From: Pseudorhodobacter wandonensis
GTDB lineage: Bacteria; Pseudomonadota; Alphaproteobacteria; Rhodobacterales; Rhodobacteraceae
Reading direction: 5' to 3'
NCBI RefSeq assembly: GCF_001202035.1
Contig: NZ_LGHT01000026.1
Coordinates: 186,001 to 250,000 of the forward strand
Length of the DNA stretch: 64,000 bases
In this document: positions 9,569 through 17,583 of the stretch, piece by piece
How the letters are laid out: each line of letters begins with the position of its first letter
How positions within the stretch are numbered: the stretch's first letter is position 1
Translations under genes and position numbers: made by a program
Notes under the pieces: model-generated
The model's database searches: none
Seen by the model: only the letters and a program-made list of their open reading frames with translations
Told to the model about the DNA's origin: nothing

Positions 9569-9874
9569 ATGACAAAAATCCTGATCGCAGCTAGTCTGCT
9601 TGCGATTGCCCTGCCAATGACCGCATTTGCAGGACCAATCGAAAACGCCTGCAACCGTTCGGACCGCAAGGGCGCAACCCGCTCATTATGTGGCTGCATC
9701 CAGCAGGTCGCAGACATGACGCTGAAAGGCGGCGACCAGCGCAAAGCGGCCCGGTTCTTTACCGATCCGGAACAAGCGCAAAAGGTTCGCATGTCCAAGA
9801 GCGACAGCGACAACGCATTCTGGGCGCGCTACAAGAATTTTGGCGAAACTGCTGCGGTTTATTGCGGCGGCTAA
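9569..9874 (+). CDS. Small secreted protein of unknown function
   Basis: 101 residues with a clean Sec signal peptide (MTKILIAASLLAIALPMTAFA, cleavage after AFA at 21). The mature part has four cysteines (C28, C41, C43 and C99), which could form disulfides in the periplasm, and a conserved-looking core SLCGCIQQVADMTL. A GAGG Shine-Dalgarno lies about 7 bases before the ATG, and a strong terminator follows, so it is a monocistronic gene. I recognise the type as a recurrent Rhodobacteraceae unknown but cannot name a function. Confidence 0.7.
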   Translation: MTKILIAASLLAIALPMTAFAGPIENACNRSDRKGATRSLCGCIQQVADMTLKGGDQRKAARFFTDPEQAQKVRMSKSDSDNAFWARYKNFGETAAVYCGG

Positions 9875-9907
9875 GGCGCGGCGCTGCCATTGCTTTTTGA
9901 TATTTTA

Positions 9908-9940
9908 CACCGACCACAGCATCGCTTGGTCGGTGTTTTT
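9908..9940 (+). terminator. Intrinsic terminator of the small secreted protein gene
   Basis: A perfect 9-bp stem CACCGACCA (9908-9916) with TGGTCGGTG (9927-9935), a 10-base loop, then TTTTT. It lies 33 bases after the stop codon. Confidence 0.9.
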
Positions 9941-9962
9941 CGTTTCACTGGCAAGTAAGGTG

Positions 9963-9982
9963 ACGGCCCCGAATGGGGCCGT
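9963..9982 (-). terminator. Hairpin at the 3' end of the PCuAC gene
   Basis: An 8-bp GC-rich stem ACGGCCCC (9963-9970) with GGGGCCGT (9975-9982) and loop GAAT, 27 bases past the stop of the minus-strand PCuAC gene. No strong T-run follows on the minus strand, so it is a weak terminator or a transcript-stabilising hairpin. Confidence 0.5.
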
Positions 9983-10009
9983 TTGGCGTTAGGCTTGGTT
10001 ATCTGCCGC

Positions 10010-10531
10010 TCAGTTACCAGCGCCGGCTTTCATCGCGCCGTGGTTCATTTTGCTATGATCCATTTTGCCATTGCCCATTCCGTTGCCCATCTGGGGCGCG
10101 CGGTCATTATCGACAGGCACTTCGACAACGATATCGCCTGCCTTTTCAAAGGTCAGGGTCAGTTCGACCACATCGCCTTGCACCGGAACGGAATTCAGGC
10201 CCAAGAACATCACATGATCGCCACCGCGTTGCAGCGCGTGGGTTTCGCCAGCGGCGATTGGAAAGCCCTCGGCCACATGCACCATTTTCATCACGCCATT
10301 GGCGTCTTGCAGGTGTGTATGCAGCTCTACCTTTTGGGCGATGTCGGAACGGACGCCGATCAGGCGATCCTCGTCGCCATGATTGTCGATCACCATAAAG
10401 GCCGCGCCGCTGGTTGCCATAGCCCCCGAAACCCGCATGTAGGGATCGGAAACGGTGATGTCGGCGGCAAAGGCCATTGTGGTTGAGGCGATTGCCAGAG
10501 CAGCCGCCGCGAAGAGGGTTTTGTAGGTCAT
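10010..10531 (-). CDS. PCuAC-type periplasmic copper(I) chaperone
   Basis: Delivers Cu(I) in the periplasm, in known cases to the CuA or CuB site of cytochrome oxidase. The start MTYKTLFAAA at 10531 gives a clean signal peptide ending in AFA. The mature protein has the DUF461 cupredoxin-like fold, with ligand candidates in AAFMVIDN, KVELHTHL, GVMKMVHV and GDHVMFLGL, which fit the family's H(M)x10Mx21HxM pattern. The C-terminal tail is rich in Met, His and Gly (MDHSKMNHGAMK) and likely forms an extra copper or Cu(II) site. The DUF2946 gene lies 43 bases upstream on the same strand, so the two are probably co-transcribed. Confidence 0.88.
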   Translation of the reverse strand: MTYKTLFAAAALAIASTTMAFAADITVSDPYMRVSGAMATSGAAFMVIDNHGDEDRLIGVRSDIAQKVELHTHLQDANGVMKMVHVAEGFPIAAGETHALQRGGDHVMFLGLNSVPVQGDVVELTLTFEKAGDIVVEVPVDNDRAPQMGNGMGNGKMDHSKMNHGAMKAGAGN

Positions 10532-10574
10532 GTCATTGGTCTTTCTTATTGAAAACGGGTTGAAAACATCTGCT

Positions 10575-10940
10575 TCACCCCACCAATGGCGGCCCCCTTG
10601 CCCGTGTGACCAGCAGCCCCGCCATGCGCGGCGCGGCGCTCTGGCCAATCACCACGGCCCGCGCGCTACGCGTTACCAAGGCGACCAGCGCCGGAATCTC
10701 GGGCGGCAAGTAGGCGGCCAAACCCGCAAGGCAATCCGGGCAAGGATGCACCGGGCCAACCGGATTGCCCTGATCATCCAGCGTGATGCTTAGAACGCCA
10801 TAGCCCGAACAAATGACGATCGTTGTGCCACCGTTTGACATGGCGGCAGCCTGCCCCCGCGCGACAGCCATGGAAACGCTGCCTGCGACCAGCGCAAGGC
10901 AAAGCATGACAAGACCGAGAGGGCGAAACAGTTTCAACAT
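10575..10940 (-). CDS. DUF2946-like small exported protein
   Basis: 121 residues starting MLKLFRPLGLVMLCLALVAG, an N-terminal membrane or signal helix. The middle has a CPDC motif (PVHPCPDCLAGLAAY, near residue 77), and the protein ends in RARGPPLVG, the ending typical of DUF2946 proteins. These small proteins often sit beside copper chaperones and TonB or Sco genes and are thought to take part in copper handling. Here it precedes the PCuAC gene and a similar protein accompanies YcnI at 17060-17416. The start is taken at the first Met that gives a proper helix. Confidence 0.68.
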   Translation of the reverse strand: MLKLFRPLGLVMLCLALVAGSVSMAVARGQAAAMSNGGTTIVICSGYGVLSITLDDQGNPVGPVHPCPDCLAGLAAYLPPEIPALVALVTRSARAVVIGQSAAPRMAGLLVTRARGPPLVG

Positions 10941-11005
10941 ATGGCTGTATGTATACGGGCGCAGGCGCCTGTGAAAGGGCCATTTTGGCGCAGCCTGCCG
11001 AAACG

Positions 11006-11030
11006 CAAAAAGCCCCGCTTGCCGCGGGGC
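11006..11030 (-). terminator. Intrinsic terminator of rpmB
   Basis: GCCCCGC (11012-11018) pairs with GCGGGGC (11024-11030); on the minus strand the stem is followed by TTTTT (complement of 11007-11011). It lies just after the rpmB stop. Confidence 0.9.
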
Positions 11031-11053
11031 CATGCGATAGAATTGCAAAGCAA

Positions 11054-11341
11054 TCAGGCTGCTGCCTGAGCCTTTTCAATTTCTTTCTTGATCTTCAGCG
11101 CTTTTGGCGAAAGCTCGTCGTTCTTGGCTTTTGCCAGGAACGCGTCAAACCCGCCGCGGTGATCGACTGTGCGCAAGGCAGCAGCAGAAATACGCAGAGA
11201 GAAAGATTGACCGAGCACGTCCGAAAGCAACGTGACATCATTCAGGTTTGGCAGAAACCGGCGACGGTTTCTGTTTTTGGCGTGGCTGACAGTGTTGCCA
11301 GTCATTGGGCCTTTACCGCTTAGTTCGCAGACGCGCGACAT
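11054..11341 (-). CDS. rpmB: 50S ribosomal protein L28
   Basis: A 95-residue structural protein of the large ribosomal subunit. The family signature is clear: start [20 protein letters not shown], then the basic block [12 protein letters not shown], and a C-terminal helix rich in Lys and Glu. The start at 11341 was preferred to an in-frame codon 7 residues upstream because L28 begins MSR(V/R)C. It is transcribed alone and ends at a strong terminator. Confidence 0.96.
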   Translation of the reverse strand: MSRVCELSGKGPMTGNTVSHAKNRNRRRFLPNLNDVTLLSDVLGQSFSLRISAAALRTVDHRGGFDAFLAKAKNDELSPKALKIKKEIEKAQAAA

Positions 11342-11486
11342 AGTCGTGATCCTTGTATTCAACGCCCTAGGGGCATCACATCAACATCAAAGGCCACTGC
11401 ATAAACAGCAAGCCAAAATTCCATCTGCGTCTGTTAGGGGGAATCGCAGGCGCCGTCAAGCGGGCAAGTCTGTGATCGCAAGGTTT

Positions 11487-11897
11487 TCACGCAGCAACGC
11501 CGGATTGAGGCAAAAGCTGCACGGCATTTATCAGCCAGCCCTCGGGGGTTTTGACAAGCTGGTAATCCAGTAGATGGGTAGCCCCCGCCCTGTCGGTGAC
11601 CATCACCCGTTGCCAGACCAGCCCACCGTCTTCGCGCACCCCCAGCATGCGTACCGATTTGGGGCGATAGACCATCGGATAGCCCTGCCGCACCATGGCG
11701 CCAAAATTTTCAGAATTGCCGAAAAGCCCTTGGATTGTGGGCGAGGCAAAGCTGAAAGCCGTCGTAAAATCATCCGCTTGTAGGGCCGCTATCTGATCGT
11801 TGATCAAGGATTGAATGGCCTGGTCGCGGCTCTCTTGCGCCGAAAGCGGTGCTGCGACCACCGCCGACAGTAGCAAAGCAATAAAAACCTTACGCAT
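11487..11897 (-). CDS. DUF4864 domain-containing exported protein
   Basis: 136 residues starting MRKVFIALLLSAVVAAPLSAQ, a Sec signal peptide with cleavage after LSA. The mature part has the DUF4864 pattern: SLINDQIAALQADDFTTAF, then FASPTIQGLFG and GYPMVYRPKSV, ending in a beta-rich segment (WQRVMVTD, LDYQLVKTPEGWLIN). The fold resembles small NTF2/SnoaL-like domains. The family has no known biochemical role. It stands between lysK and rpmB on the same strand but with a gap of 145 bases before rpmB. Confidence 0.82.
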   Translation of the reverse strand: MRKVFIALLLSAVVAAPLSAQESRDQAIQSLINDQIAALQADDFTTAFSFASPTIQGLFGNSENFGAMVRQGYPMVYRPKSVRMLGVREDGGLVWQRVMVTDRAGATHLLDYQLVKTPEGWLINAVQLLPQSGVAA

Positions 11898-12011
11898 AGC
11901 GCGTTCCCTTCGGTTGCTGTTCCACAGGCTTAAACTAGCGTGCTGCGGACCAAAGGCAAACGGCGCAGGGTTGCCCCCGCGCCGCGCTGTTTTTTTCGGT
12001 GGCAAACGGGC

Positions 12012-13592
12012 CTAGGCGACCAATTCACCCGCAAGACCGCGATCCAGCAACGCCAGCGATTCCTTGATGCCGTAAAGCGCGATGAACCCGCCGAATCGAG
12101 GGCCCTCGGACGCCCCGAGCAGCACCTCATACAGAGCCTTGAACCAGTCGCGCAGGTTTTCAAAGCCGTGATCCTTACCCACGGCAAAGACCATGCTTTG
12201 CAGCGCCTCGGCATCCAAGCCGCCATCCCATCCGACCAAACGGCTGCGCAGATCGGCCATCGCCGCGCGCTCCTGATCGGTGGGCAGGCGGAACACCCGC
12301 TTTGGCGCCACGAAATCGGCGAAATAGCGCACCGCATAGCCTGCCGCCGCATCCAGATCTGGGTGCGTTTCGGGCGATGCCTCGGGGGCGTAGCGCTTGA
12401 TAAAGCCCCAAAGACCCGCCGCATCCGTTGCCGCCGACACAGAGGCAAGGTTCAGCAGCATCGAGAATGGCACCACCATTTTGCTTTCGGGCGGGTTGCC
12501 CGCGTGAATGTGCCACACTGGGTTGTTCAGCTGTGCCGCCGCATCCTGCCCCGGATAGGCGCGCAGCTGCTGGTGATATTCATCCATCGCACGTGGAATC
12601 ACGTCAAAATGCATCCGCTTGGCGGTTTTGGGCTTTTGATACATGAAATAGGACAGGCTTTCGGTGCTGGCATAGGTAAGCCATTCATCGATTGTCAGGC
12701 CGTTGCCGCTGGATTTGCTGATCTTGTGACCTTCGGCATCCAAAAACAGCTCATAGGTCATATGGTTCGGCTTGCGCCCGCCCAGCACTTCGCAAATGCC
12801 GTCATAGATAGGGGTGTTGGTCGAATGGTCTTTGCCATACATTTCAAAATCGACATCCAGTGCCGCCCAGCGCGCGCCGAAATCGGGCTTCCACTGCAAT
12901 TTCACATTGCCGCCGGTGACGGGCAACGTCCATTCGCGGCCATCCTCATCATCAAAGGTGATGGTGTGGTTCACAGGGTCAACCGATTTCATCGGCACAT
13001 ACAAAACCCGCCCCGTTTCGGGGTGGATCGGCAAAAACGCCGAATAGGTTTGCTGGCGTTCCTCACGCAAAGATTTCAGCATTATCGCCATGATCGCATC
13101 ATAGCGTTCGACGCAAAGGCGCAAAACGTCATCAAACTGGCCCGAGGCATAAAACTCGGACGCGCTGACAAATTCATATTCAAACCCGAAAGTATCCAGA
13201 AAACGGCGCAGCATGGCGTTGTTATGATGGCCAAAGCTTTCGTACTCGCCATACGGGTCCGGCACTTTAGTCAAAGGCTTTTGCATATGCTCGCGCAGCA
13301 TGTCCTGCTGCGGCACATTGCTGGGCACTTTGCGCATGCCGTCCACATCATCGGAAAAGCAGATAAGGCGGGTGGGGATGTCCGAGATCACCTCAAACGC
13401 GCGGCGGATCATGGTTGTGCGTGCCACCTCGCCAAAGGTGCCGATATGCGGCAGTCCGCTGGGGCCATAGCCGGTTTCAAACAGCACATAACCCTTTTCC
13501 GGCGCCTTCTTGGCATAGCGTTTCAGCAGCGCGCGTGCCTCCTCAAAAGGCCAGGCTTTCGACGTCATCGCAGCTTCGCGCAGGGCAGACAT
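12012..13592 (-). CDS. lysK: Lysyl-tRNA synthetase, class I
   Basis: Charges tRNA-Lys. This is the class I enzyme found in archaea and alphaproteobacteria, unrelated to the common class II LysRS. The HIGH-type motif (GLPHIGTF, 47-54) and the KMSKS-type motif (KISKS, 290-294) of the Rossmann catalytic domain are both intact, and the C-terminal alpha-helical anticodon-binding domain follows. 526 residues fits the family. The start at 13592 was chosen because AAGGA lies 8 bases upstream; another ATG three codons earlier overlaps that site. Confidence 0.96.
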   Translation of the reverse strand: MSALREAAMTSKAWPFEEARALLKRYAKKAPEKGYVLFETGYGPSGLPHIGTFGEVARTTMIRRAFEVISDIPTRLICFSDDVDGMRKVPSNVPQQDMLREHMQKPLTKVPDPYGEYESFGHHNNAMLRRFLDTFGFEYEFVSASEFYASGQFDDVLRLCVERYDAIMAIMLKSLREERQQTYSAFLPIHPETGRVLYVPMKSVDPVNHTITFDDEDGREWTLPVTGGNVKLQWKPDFGARWAALDVDFEMYGKDHSTNTPIYDGICEVLGGRKPNHMTYELFLDAEGHKISKSSGNGLTIDEWLTYASTESLSYFMYQKPKTAKRMHFDVIPRAMDEYHQQLRAYPGQDAAAQLNNPVWHIHAGNPPESKMVVPFSMLLNLASVSAATDAAGLWGFIKRYAPEASPETHPDLDAAAGYAVRYFADFVAPKRVFRLPTDQERAAMADLRSRLVGWDGGLDAEALQSMVFAVGKDHGFENLRDWFKALYEVLLGASEGPRFGGFIALYGIKESLALLDRGLAGELVA

Positions 13593-13712
13593 ATCCCTCA
13601 TCCTTATGTTGGGTATAACAACACCGTGTTGTCATAGACCGGCCACTCCTATTGCCCCGCCGCCAATAGGTCAATAATCTGCACCCAAATGCCCCAAATT
13701 AAGGACAAAACG

Positions 13713-14135
13713 ATGCCCGATAGGCTTGCCTCGATGACTGCCCAAGACGCGCTTTTGGCGATTATGGTTGCGGTTTCCGCCTCTGACGAAAATCTGCGCA
13801 CGTCCGAGCTTGTGGCGATCCAGCGTATCGTCAACCACCTGCCGGTGTTTGCGGGTTATGACCCCGACCGCTTTGCACAAGTGTCGAGCGTGGTGTTCGA
13901 CCTATTCGAGGAAGAAGACGGGCTGGATGCGTTTTTCGGGCTGGTTCAGGACGCGCTGCCGGAAAAGCTGTTTGAAACAGCCTATGCGTTGGCCTGCGAT
14001 GTCGCGGCAGCGGATGGCACGCTTTATGAACAAGAGCTGCAATTCTTGCAGGAAATCCGGGATGAGCTGGCAATAGACCGCCTGCACGCAGCCGCGATCG
14101 AGCGTGGGGCACGCGCGCGGCATATGACGGCCTGA
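13713..14135 (+). CDS. TerB-family protein
   Basis: 140 residues, soluble and all-helical. The protein shows the TerB-like pattern of acidic loops between helices (VSASDENLRTSE, then VAAADGTLYEQE), where TerB proteins bind divalent metal. Such domains occur in tellurite resistance clusters and as single stress-related proteins; no other ter genes are nearby, so a tellurite role is not implied. AAGGAC lies 6 bases before the ATG at 13713. It is divergent from lysK. Confidence 0.83.
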   Translation: MPDRLASMTAQDALLAIMVAVSASDENLRTSELVAIQRIVNHLPVFAGYDPDRFAQVSSVVFDLFEEEDGLDAFFGLVQDALPEKLFETAYALACDVAAADGTLYEQELQFLQEIRDELAIDRLHAAAIERGARARHMTA

Positions 14136-14143
14136 GCCATAGT

Positions 14144-14175
14144 GGTTTGCGCGGTCAGGATGCGCCGCGCGAACC
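14144..14175. terminator. Terminator hairpin between convergent terB-like and dacB genes
   Basis: GGTTTGCGCGG (14144-14154) pairs with CCGCGCGAACC (14165-14175), 11 bp with one G-U pair, loop of 10, followed by GTCTT. It lies between two convergent stop codons and may serve both. Confidence 0.6.
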
Positions 14176-14178
14176 GTC

Positions 14179-15633
14179 TTAGGTGTATTGCGCCGCCCAA
14201 TGGCTGATCAGTTTGGCCTGCATATCACGGGCGCGCCGCGTCCATTGCGGGCCACCCGGTGGGCGTTCACGTTCGGACATAGACAGCGCATCGCGCCGCG
14301 ACGTATCGGCGCTAAAGATCGCAAAGGTCAGTTCTTTGCCCGAGGTTGGTTGCACATAGCCCGCCAATCCCGACACAAAGTTCAGCGTGCCGGTTTTGGC
14401 CACGACCCGCGTGGGATGGTTTTTGATTTCCTTGCCATCCGCACCGCGCACGCCTTGCTGTTTCAGCAGGGTTGGCAACATTCCTTGCCGTGCTGCAAGA
14501 AACGCCTTGGCCATATCAGCCGCCGAGATCCGAGAATCACCCCCCAGACCGGAATGGTCAACAAAGCGGCTGCTGATGCCGTGCTTGGCCGCAGCCCAGG
14601 CCTGCATTTGCGCCGCCGACGCCTTTAACCCGTCGGCACCCGATGCCGTCAGACCCAGCGCTTCGGCTGTCATGTTGGTCGAGTATTTCAGCATGTCGCG
14701 CATCACCTCGGTCAGCGGATCGCTGCGGGTCTCGGCCACAATTGCGCCTGCGGGCAAAGCACCGATCAGCACGGCTTGCGGCAGGCGCAGCCCATGCGCG
14801 CGCATCAATGTGGCAAACACCTCGGCGGTGTAGATCTCGGGGTGGCGCACCGGTAACCAGCGGCTGCCTGCCTTGCCCAGCGCCGCTTGCGCCACGGTCC
14901 AGGTATCGCGGTCTTTGCCGCCCTTATAGGCGAACAACGGCGCCTCACGCGCGACGGCGCTGACGCTTGCCATGCTGACCACTGGCATAAAGCGTTTGCC
15001 GCGCGCATCCATAGAGATGTCATAGCCTTTGGTGCCACGCCGCCACTCAAAATTCACCCGGTTATAATTCAGGTTCAACCCCGACACCGCCGGATTATAG
15101 CCAACAAAATCAGGCTGTTCGTGGTCGATTTCGTCAATATGCGGAATGCCGCCGGCATAGGCGAGGTAGCGCCCGCTGATTTCCTTGATCCCTTTGGCGG
15201 CCAATGCCTGCGCCAAATCGCCCAAGCGGTCGGTATCAAGGCTGGGGTCGCCACTGCCCACCAAAACCAGATCGCCTTGCAGCCGCCCGTTCTGCACCGG
15301 GCCTGTCACCACCACCCGCGTGGCATAGCGATAGCCGGGGCCAAGCCGGTCCAGTGCGTAAAAGCTGGTGACCGCTTTGGCGACCGAGGCCGGCGGCTGT
15401 GCCACCGTTTCGTTCATCCCTTCGATAATCTTGCCGCTGCGGCTGTCCATCACGACAAAGCCGACCGTGCCGCCCAAACCCGCCGCTGCCACGATGGCAT
15501 CGCTGCCACCCGACCGTGCAATCGCCGAGCCGGGCTTGGATGCAGGGCGCGGCGAGCGTGCCGGTGCCTCGGCGCAGCTTGGAACCGCCGCGCTGGCCAA
15601 TAGTGCCGTTAAAATCCAACGTCTTGAATACAT
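14179..15633 (-). CDS. dacB: D-alanyl-D-alanine carboxypeptidase/endopeptidase (PBP4 type)
   Basis: A periplasmic S13 peptidase that trims peptidoglycan stem peptides and cuts cross-links. All three penicillin-binding motifs are present in the 484-residue protein: SVAK (83-86, nucleophile S83), STN (318-320) and KTG (413-415, in VVAKTGTLNF). The large insert between the first two motifs is characteristic of class C PBPs. The N-terminus is an export signal; a cysteine at position 20 could make it a lipoprotein, although the lipobox is weak. nadD lies 82 bases upstream on the same strand. Confidence 0.94.
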   Translation of the reverse strand: MYSRRWILTALLASAAVPSCAEAPARSPRPASKPGSAIARSGGSDAIVAAAGLGGTVGFVVMDSRSGKIIEGMNETVAQPPASVAKAVTSFYALDRLGPGYRYATRVVVTGPVQNGRLQGDLVLVGSGDPSLDTDRLGDLAQALAAKGIKEISGRYLAYAGGIPHIDEIDHEQPDFVGYNPAVSGLNLNYNRVNFEWRRGTKGYDISMDARGKRFMPVVSMASVSAVAREAPLFAYKGGKDRDTWTVAQAALGKAGSRWLPVRHPEIYTAEVFATLMRAHGLRLPQAVLIGALPAGAIVAETRSDPLTEVMRDMLKYSTNMTAEALGLTASGADGLKASAAQMQAWAAAKHGISSRFVDHSGLGGDSRISAADMAKAFLAARQGMLPTLLKQQGVRGADGKEIKNHPTRVVAKTGTLNFVSGLAGYVQPTSGKELTFAIFSADTSRRDALSMSERERPPGGPQWTRRARDMQAKLISHWAAQYT

Positions 15634-15715
15634 CCCGCATCCTTCCCAACACCCGCTGCAAACTTACCCCAAGCCAGACGCAAACGTCCAGCGGCTCTGC
15701 CCGCGTTTTAGCAGC

Positions 15716-16315
15716 TTACCCCGCCCATTCCCCGCGTGCGCGTATCGCGCTGGATGAGGCCTTGTGCAAAGGCATGTTCAAAAAGCACCAGCGCGGCCGC
15801 GGGCCATGGGCCAAAGATTGCGCTGCTGCATCGGGCAGACGCGCGCGCCAAAACACCTCGGCCGTTTTGGAAAGCCGCGCCTGAATACGGCTGCCGGGGC
15901 GCGCCAACACCCCCACGGGCACCATATGCATGATGTCTTGCCAGCGGTCCCACCGATCAAATTGCAGCAGGTTATCGGCACCCATCAGCCAGACAAACCG
16001 CACCCTCGGATAGCGCGCAATCAGCGCCTCTAACGTCTCGGCGGTATAGCGCGTGCCCAGCCGCGCCTCGATATCGGTAACAATGACGCGTGGATCATCC
16101 ATCACCAGCTGCGCCTGCGCCAAGCGGTCGGCCATCGGCGCAGGTTGGCGCGCCTTTAGCGGATTGCCGGGCGACACCAGCCACCACACGCGGTCCAAAC
16201 CAAAGCGCTTTAGCGCCTCACGCGTCAAATGCGCATGGCCTGAATGGGCTGGATCAAACGACCCGCCCAAAAGGCCGATCACCATGCCTTTGGTCGCGAT
16301 TGGAAATCCTTGCAC
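15716..16315 (-). CDS. nadD: Nicotinate-nucleotide adenylyltransferase
   Basis: Transfers AMP from ATP to nicotinate mononucleotide, the penultimate step of NAD synthesis. The nucleotidyltransferase signature [11 protein letters not shown] (residues 17-27) contains the HxGH-type active site, and SSSAIR near the C-terminus is the second ATP-binding motif. [11 protein letters not shown] is typical of NadD. The start used is a GTG at 16315, giving the short N-terminal extension seen in related bacteria; an ATG at 16285 (MVIGLLGG) is the alternative. Confidence 0.94.
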   Translation of the reverse strand: MQGFPIATKGMVIGLLGGSFDPAHSGHAHLTREALKRFGLDRVWWLVSPGNPLKARQPAPMADRLAQAQLVMDDPRVIVTDIEARLGTRYTAETLEALIARYPRVRFVWLMGADNLLQFDRWDRWQDIMHMVPVGVLARPGSRIQARLSKTAEVFWRARLPDAAAQSLAHGPRPRWCFLNMPLHKASSSAIRARGEWAG

Positions 16316-16401
16316 TGCCGCCCAAACCTTTTACTGCCCAGCCCCTACATTTGCACAAGGCCGCAGGCGAATACCATCCCCGCCGCAAGGCATATAGCTG
16401 C

Positions 16402-16432
16402 AAAAAACGGGCCAACGTTTCACCGTTGGCCC
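16402..16432 (-). terminator. Intrinsic terminator of the ycnI gene
   Basis: A perfect 9-bp stem GGGCCAACG (16409-16417) with CGTTGGCCC (16424-16432); on the minus strand a TTTTTT tract follows (complement of 16402-16407). Confidence 0.92.
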
Positions 16433-16456
16433 GCCAGATTGTTTACCCTTTCCAAC

Positions 16457-16981
16457 TTAGTGGTGATGCTCACCATGGGTTACGGTCACAAACGGCGCTG
16501 GCGCTTTCAAATCGCTGGTGGCTTGCCCCTCGGCCGGGATTTCATCCCAATGGGCCATGCCACTGGCGCATTCTTGCACGACCTTTACGTACAGCTTGCT
16601 GTCCACGGCCACAGCGTCGTCAACCTTGGCGCGGAACACAAATTCATCGTAATAGGCATCTGGCAGCGAACCTGTCCAAACGATCTGCTTCACGCCTTTG
16701 GTGACGGCCGTGCCATGGTTGTCAACCGGCGCGGCATAGTCGCCCTCGGTCACCTCTAGTTCCCAACCCGCCTTGGGCATCGGCTTGGCGAAAACCATGC
16801 CCTCTGGCACCTCAACCCGCAGCTTTTGCGTCGCCTCGCCTTCGCAACCGTGGCCAATGCGGATGACCGCCTTGTAGTACGATCCGGCGGGGGCCTCGGC
16901 CACCTCTAGCGTGGCATGTGCCAAGGCCGAAGTCGCGCCAAAACCAGCAACCAAAGCTGCAATCATCATTACGTTTTTCAT
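16457..16981 (-). CDS. ycnI: YcnI-family (DUF1775) periplasmic copper-binding protein
   Basis: 174 residues starting MKNVMMIAALVAGFGATSAL, with cleavage after ALA that exposes an N-terminal histidine (mature HATLEV). In YcnI proteins that histidine forms a single-histidine brace for Cu(II), helped by a conserved tryptophan, here probably W in GWELEV. The C-terminus carries a short His tail (THGEHHH). A DUF2946-like gene sits 78 bases upstream, mirroring the PCuAC/DUF2946 pair at 10010-10940, so this is a second copper-handling unit. Confidence 0.85.
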   Translation of the reverse strand: MKNVMMIAALVAGFGATSALAHATLEVAEAPAGSYYKAVIRIGHGCEGEATQKLRVEVPEGMVFAKPMPKAGWELEVTEGDYAAPVDNHGTAVTKGVKQIVWTGSLPDAYYDEFVFRAKVDDAVAVDSKLYVKVVQECASGMAHWDEIPAEGQATSDLKAPAPFVTVTHGEHHH

Positions 16982-17059
16982 CTTATGTCTCTCGTTTTCA
17001 ATGGCCAGCCTGCGCATGCAGCGCCAAGCCTGACCTGTCAGATTATATTGGTGAAACAG

Positions 17060-17416
17060 TCAGACAGTGAAAACAGGCGGCCCGCGTGCCGGTGGCCATT
17101 GGCCGAAAACAGACGCGAAATGATGGTGAATTGCGGCAAACGGCCCAAGGCTTTGCGGCTGCGACACCGGCAGCGCCAGCCCGTAAACCGGCAGCGCCTT
17201 GGCCACAGCGGTGAAACAGCACTGGTGGTCACAACCTGCCACATCGCCGCTGCCCCCGCCGCAAATAGCGCCTTGGGCCAGTAGCAGCTGATACGCCCCC
17301 TCGCCCGCAAAGGGCGCAGGCGGCGCGGGGTTTGCCCCACCAACCAGCACAAACAGGCCAAGGGCAACCGCCCAAAGCCGCATCAATGCCAGAAAAGAGT
17401 TAGGTGGGTGACGCAT
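17060..17416 (-). CDS. Small cysteine-rich exported protein, DUF2946-like
   Basis: 118 residues starting MRHPPNSFLALMRLWAVALG, with one hydrophobic export or anchor helix. The middle is rich in cysteine (ICGGGSGDVAGCDHQCCFTA), suggesting metal or disulfide chemistry, and the protein ends in PPARGPPVFTV, the short RGPP ending shared with the protein at 10575-10940. It lies upstream of ycnI on the same strand and is probably co-transcribed with it. Assignment to DUF2946 is tentative because the middle differs from the other copy. Confidence 0.6.
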   Translation of the reverse strand: MRHPPNSFLALMRLWAVALGLFVLVGGANPAPPAPFAGEGAYQLLLAQGAICGGGSGDVAGCDHQCCFTAVAKALPVYGLALPVSQPQSLGPFAAIHHHFASVFGQWPPARGPPVFTV

Positions 17417-17583
17417 AGGTCGCGGAAAAACCAAAAGAAATTCGTGGCATGTCGTGCCAGCCAAATGGCGCCATGGCAAGCCGCAAAACGCCTTTCACAG
17501 CGCGATTTCGCGCAGCACATTGCCCCCAGCGCGCAAAGCCTCTATCTACAGCCCGAATTCTAAGATTTTGCGGGGAACATCCG

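Noticed and set aside
11940-13637. Open frame of 565 codons on the + strand
   Set aside because: Antisense to the class I lysyl-tRNA synthetase, whose HIGH and KISKS motifs are intact.
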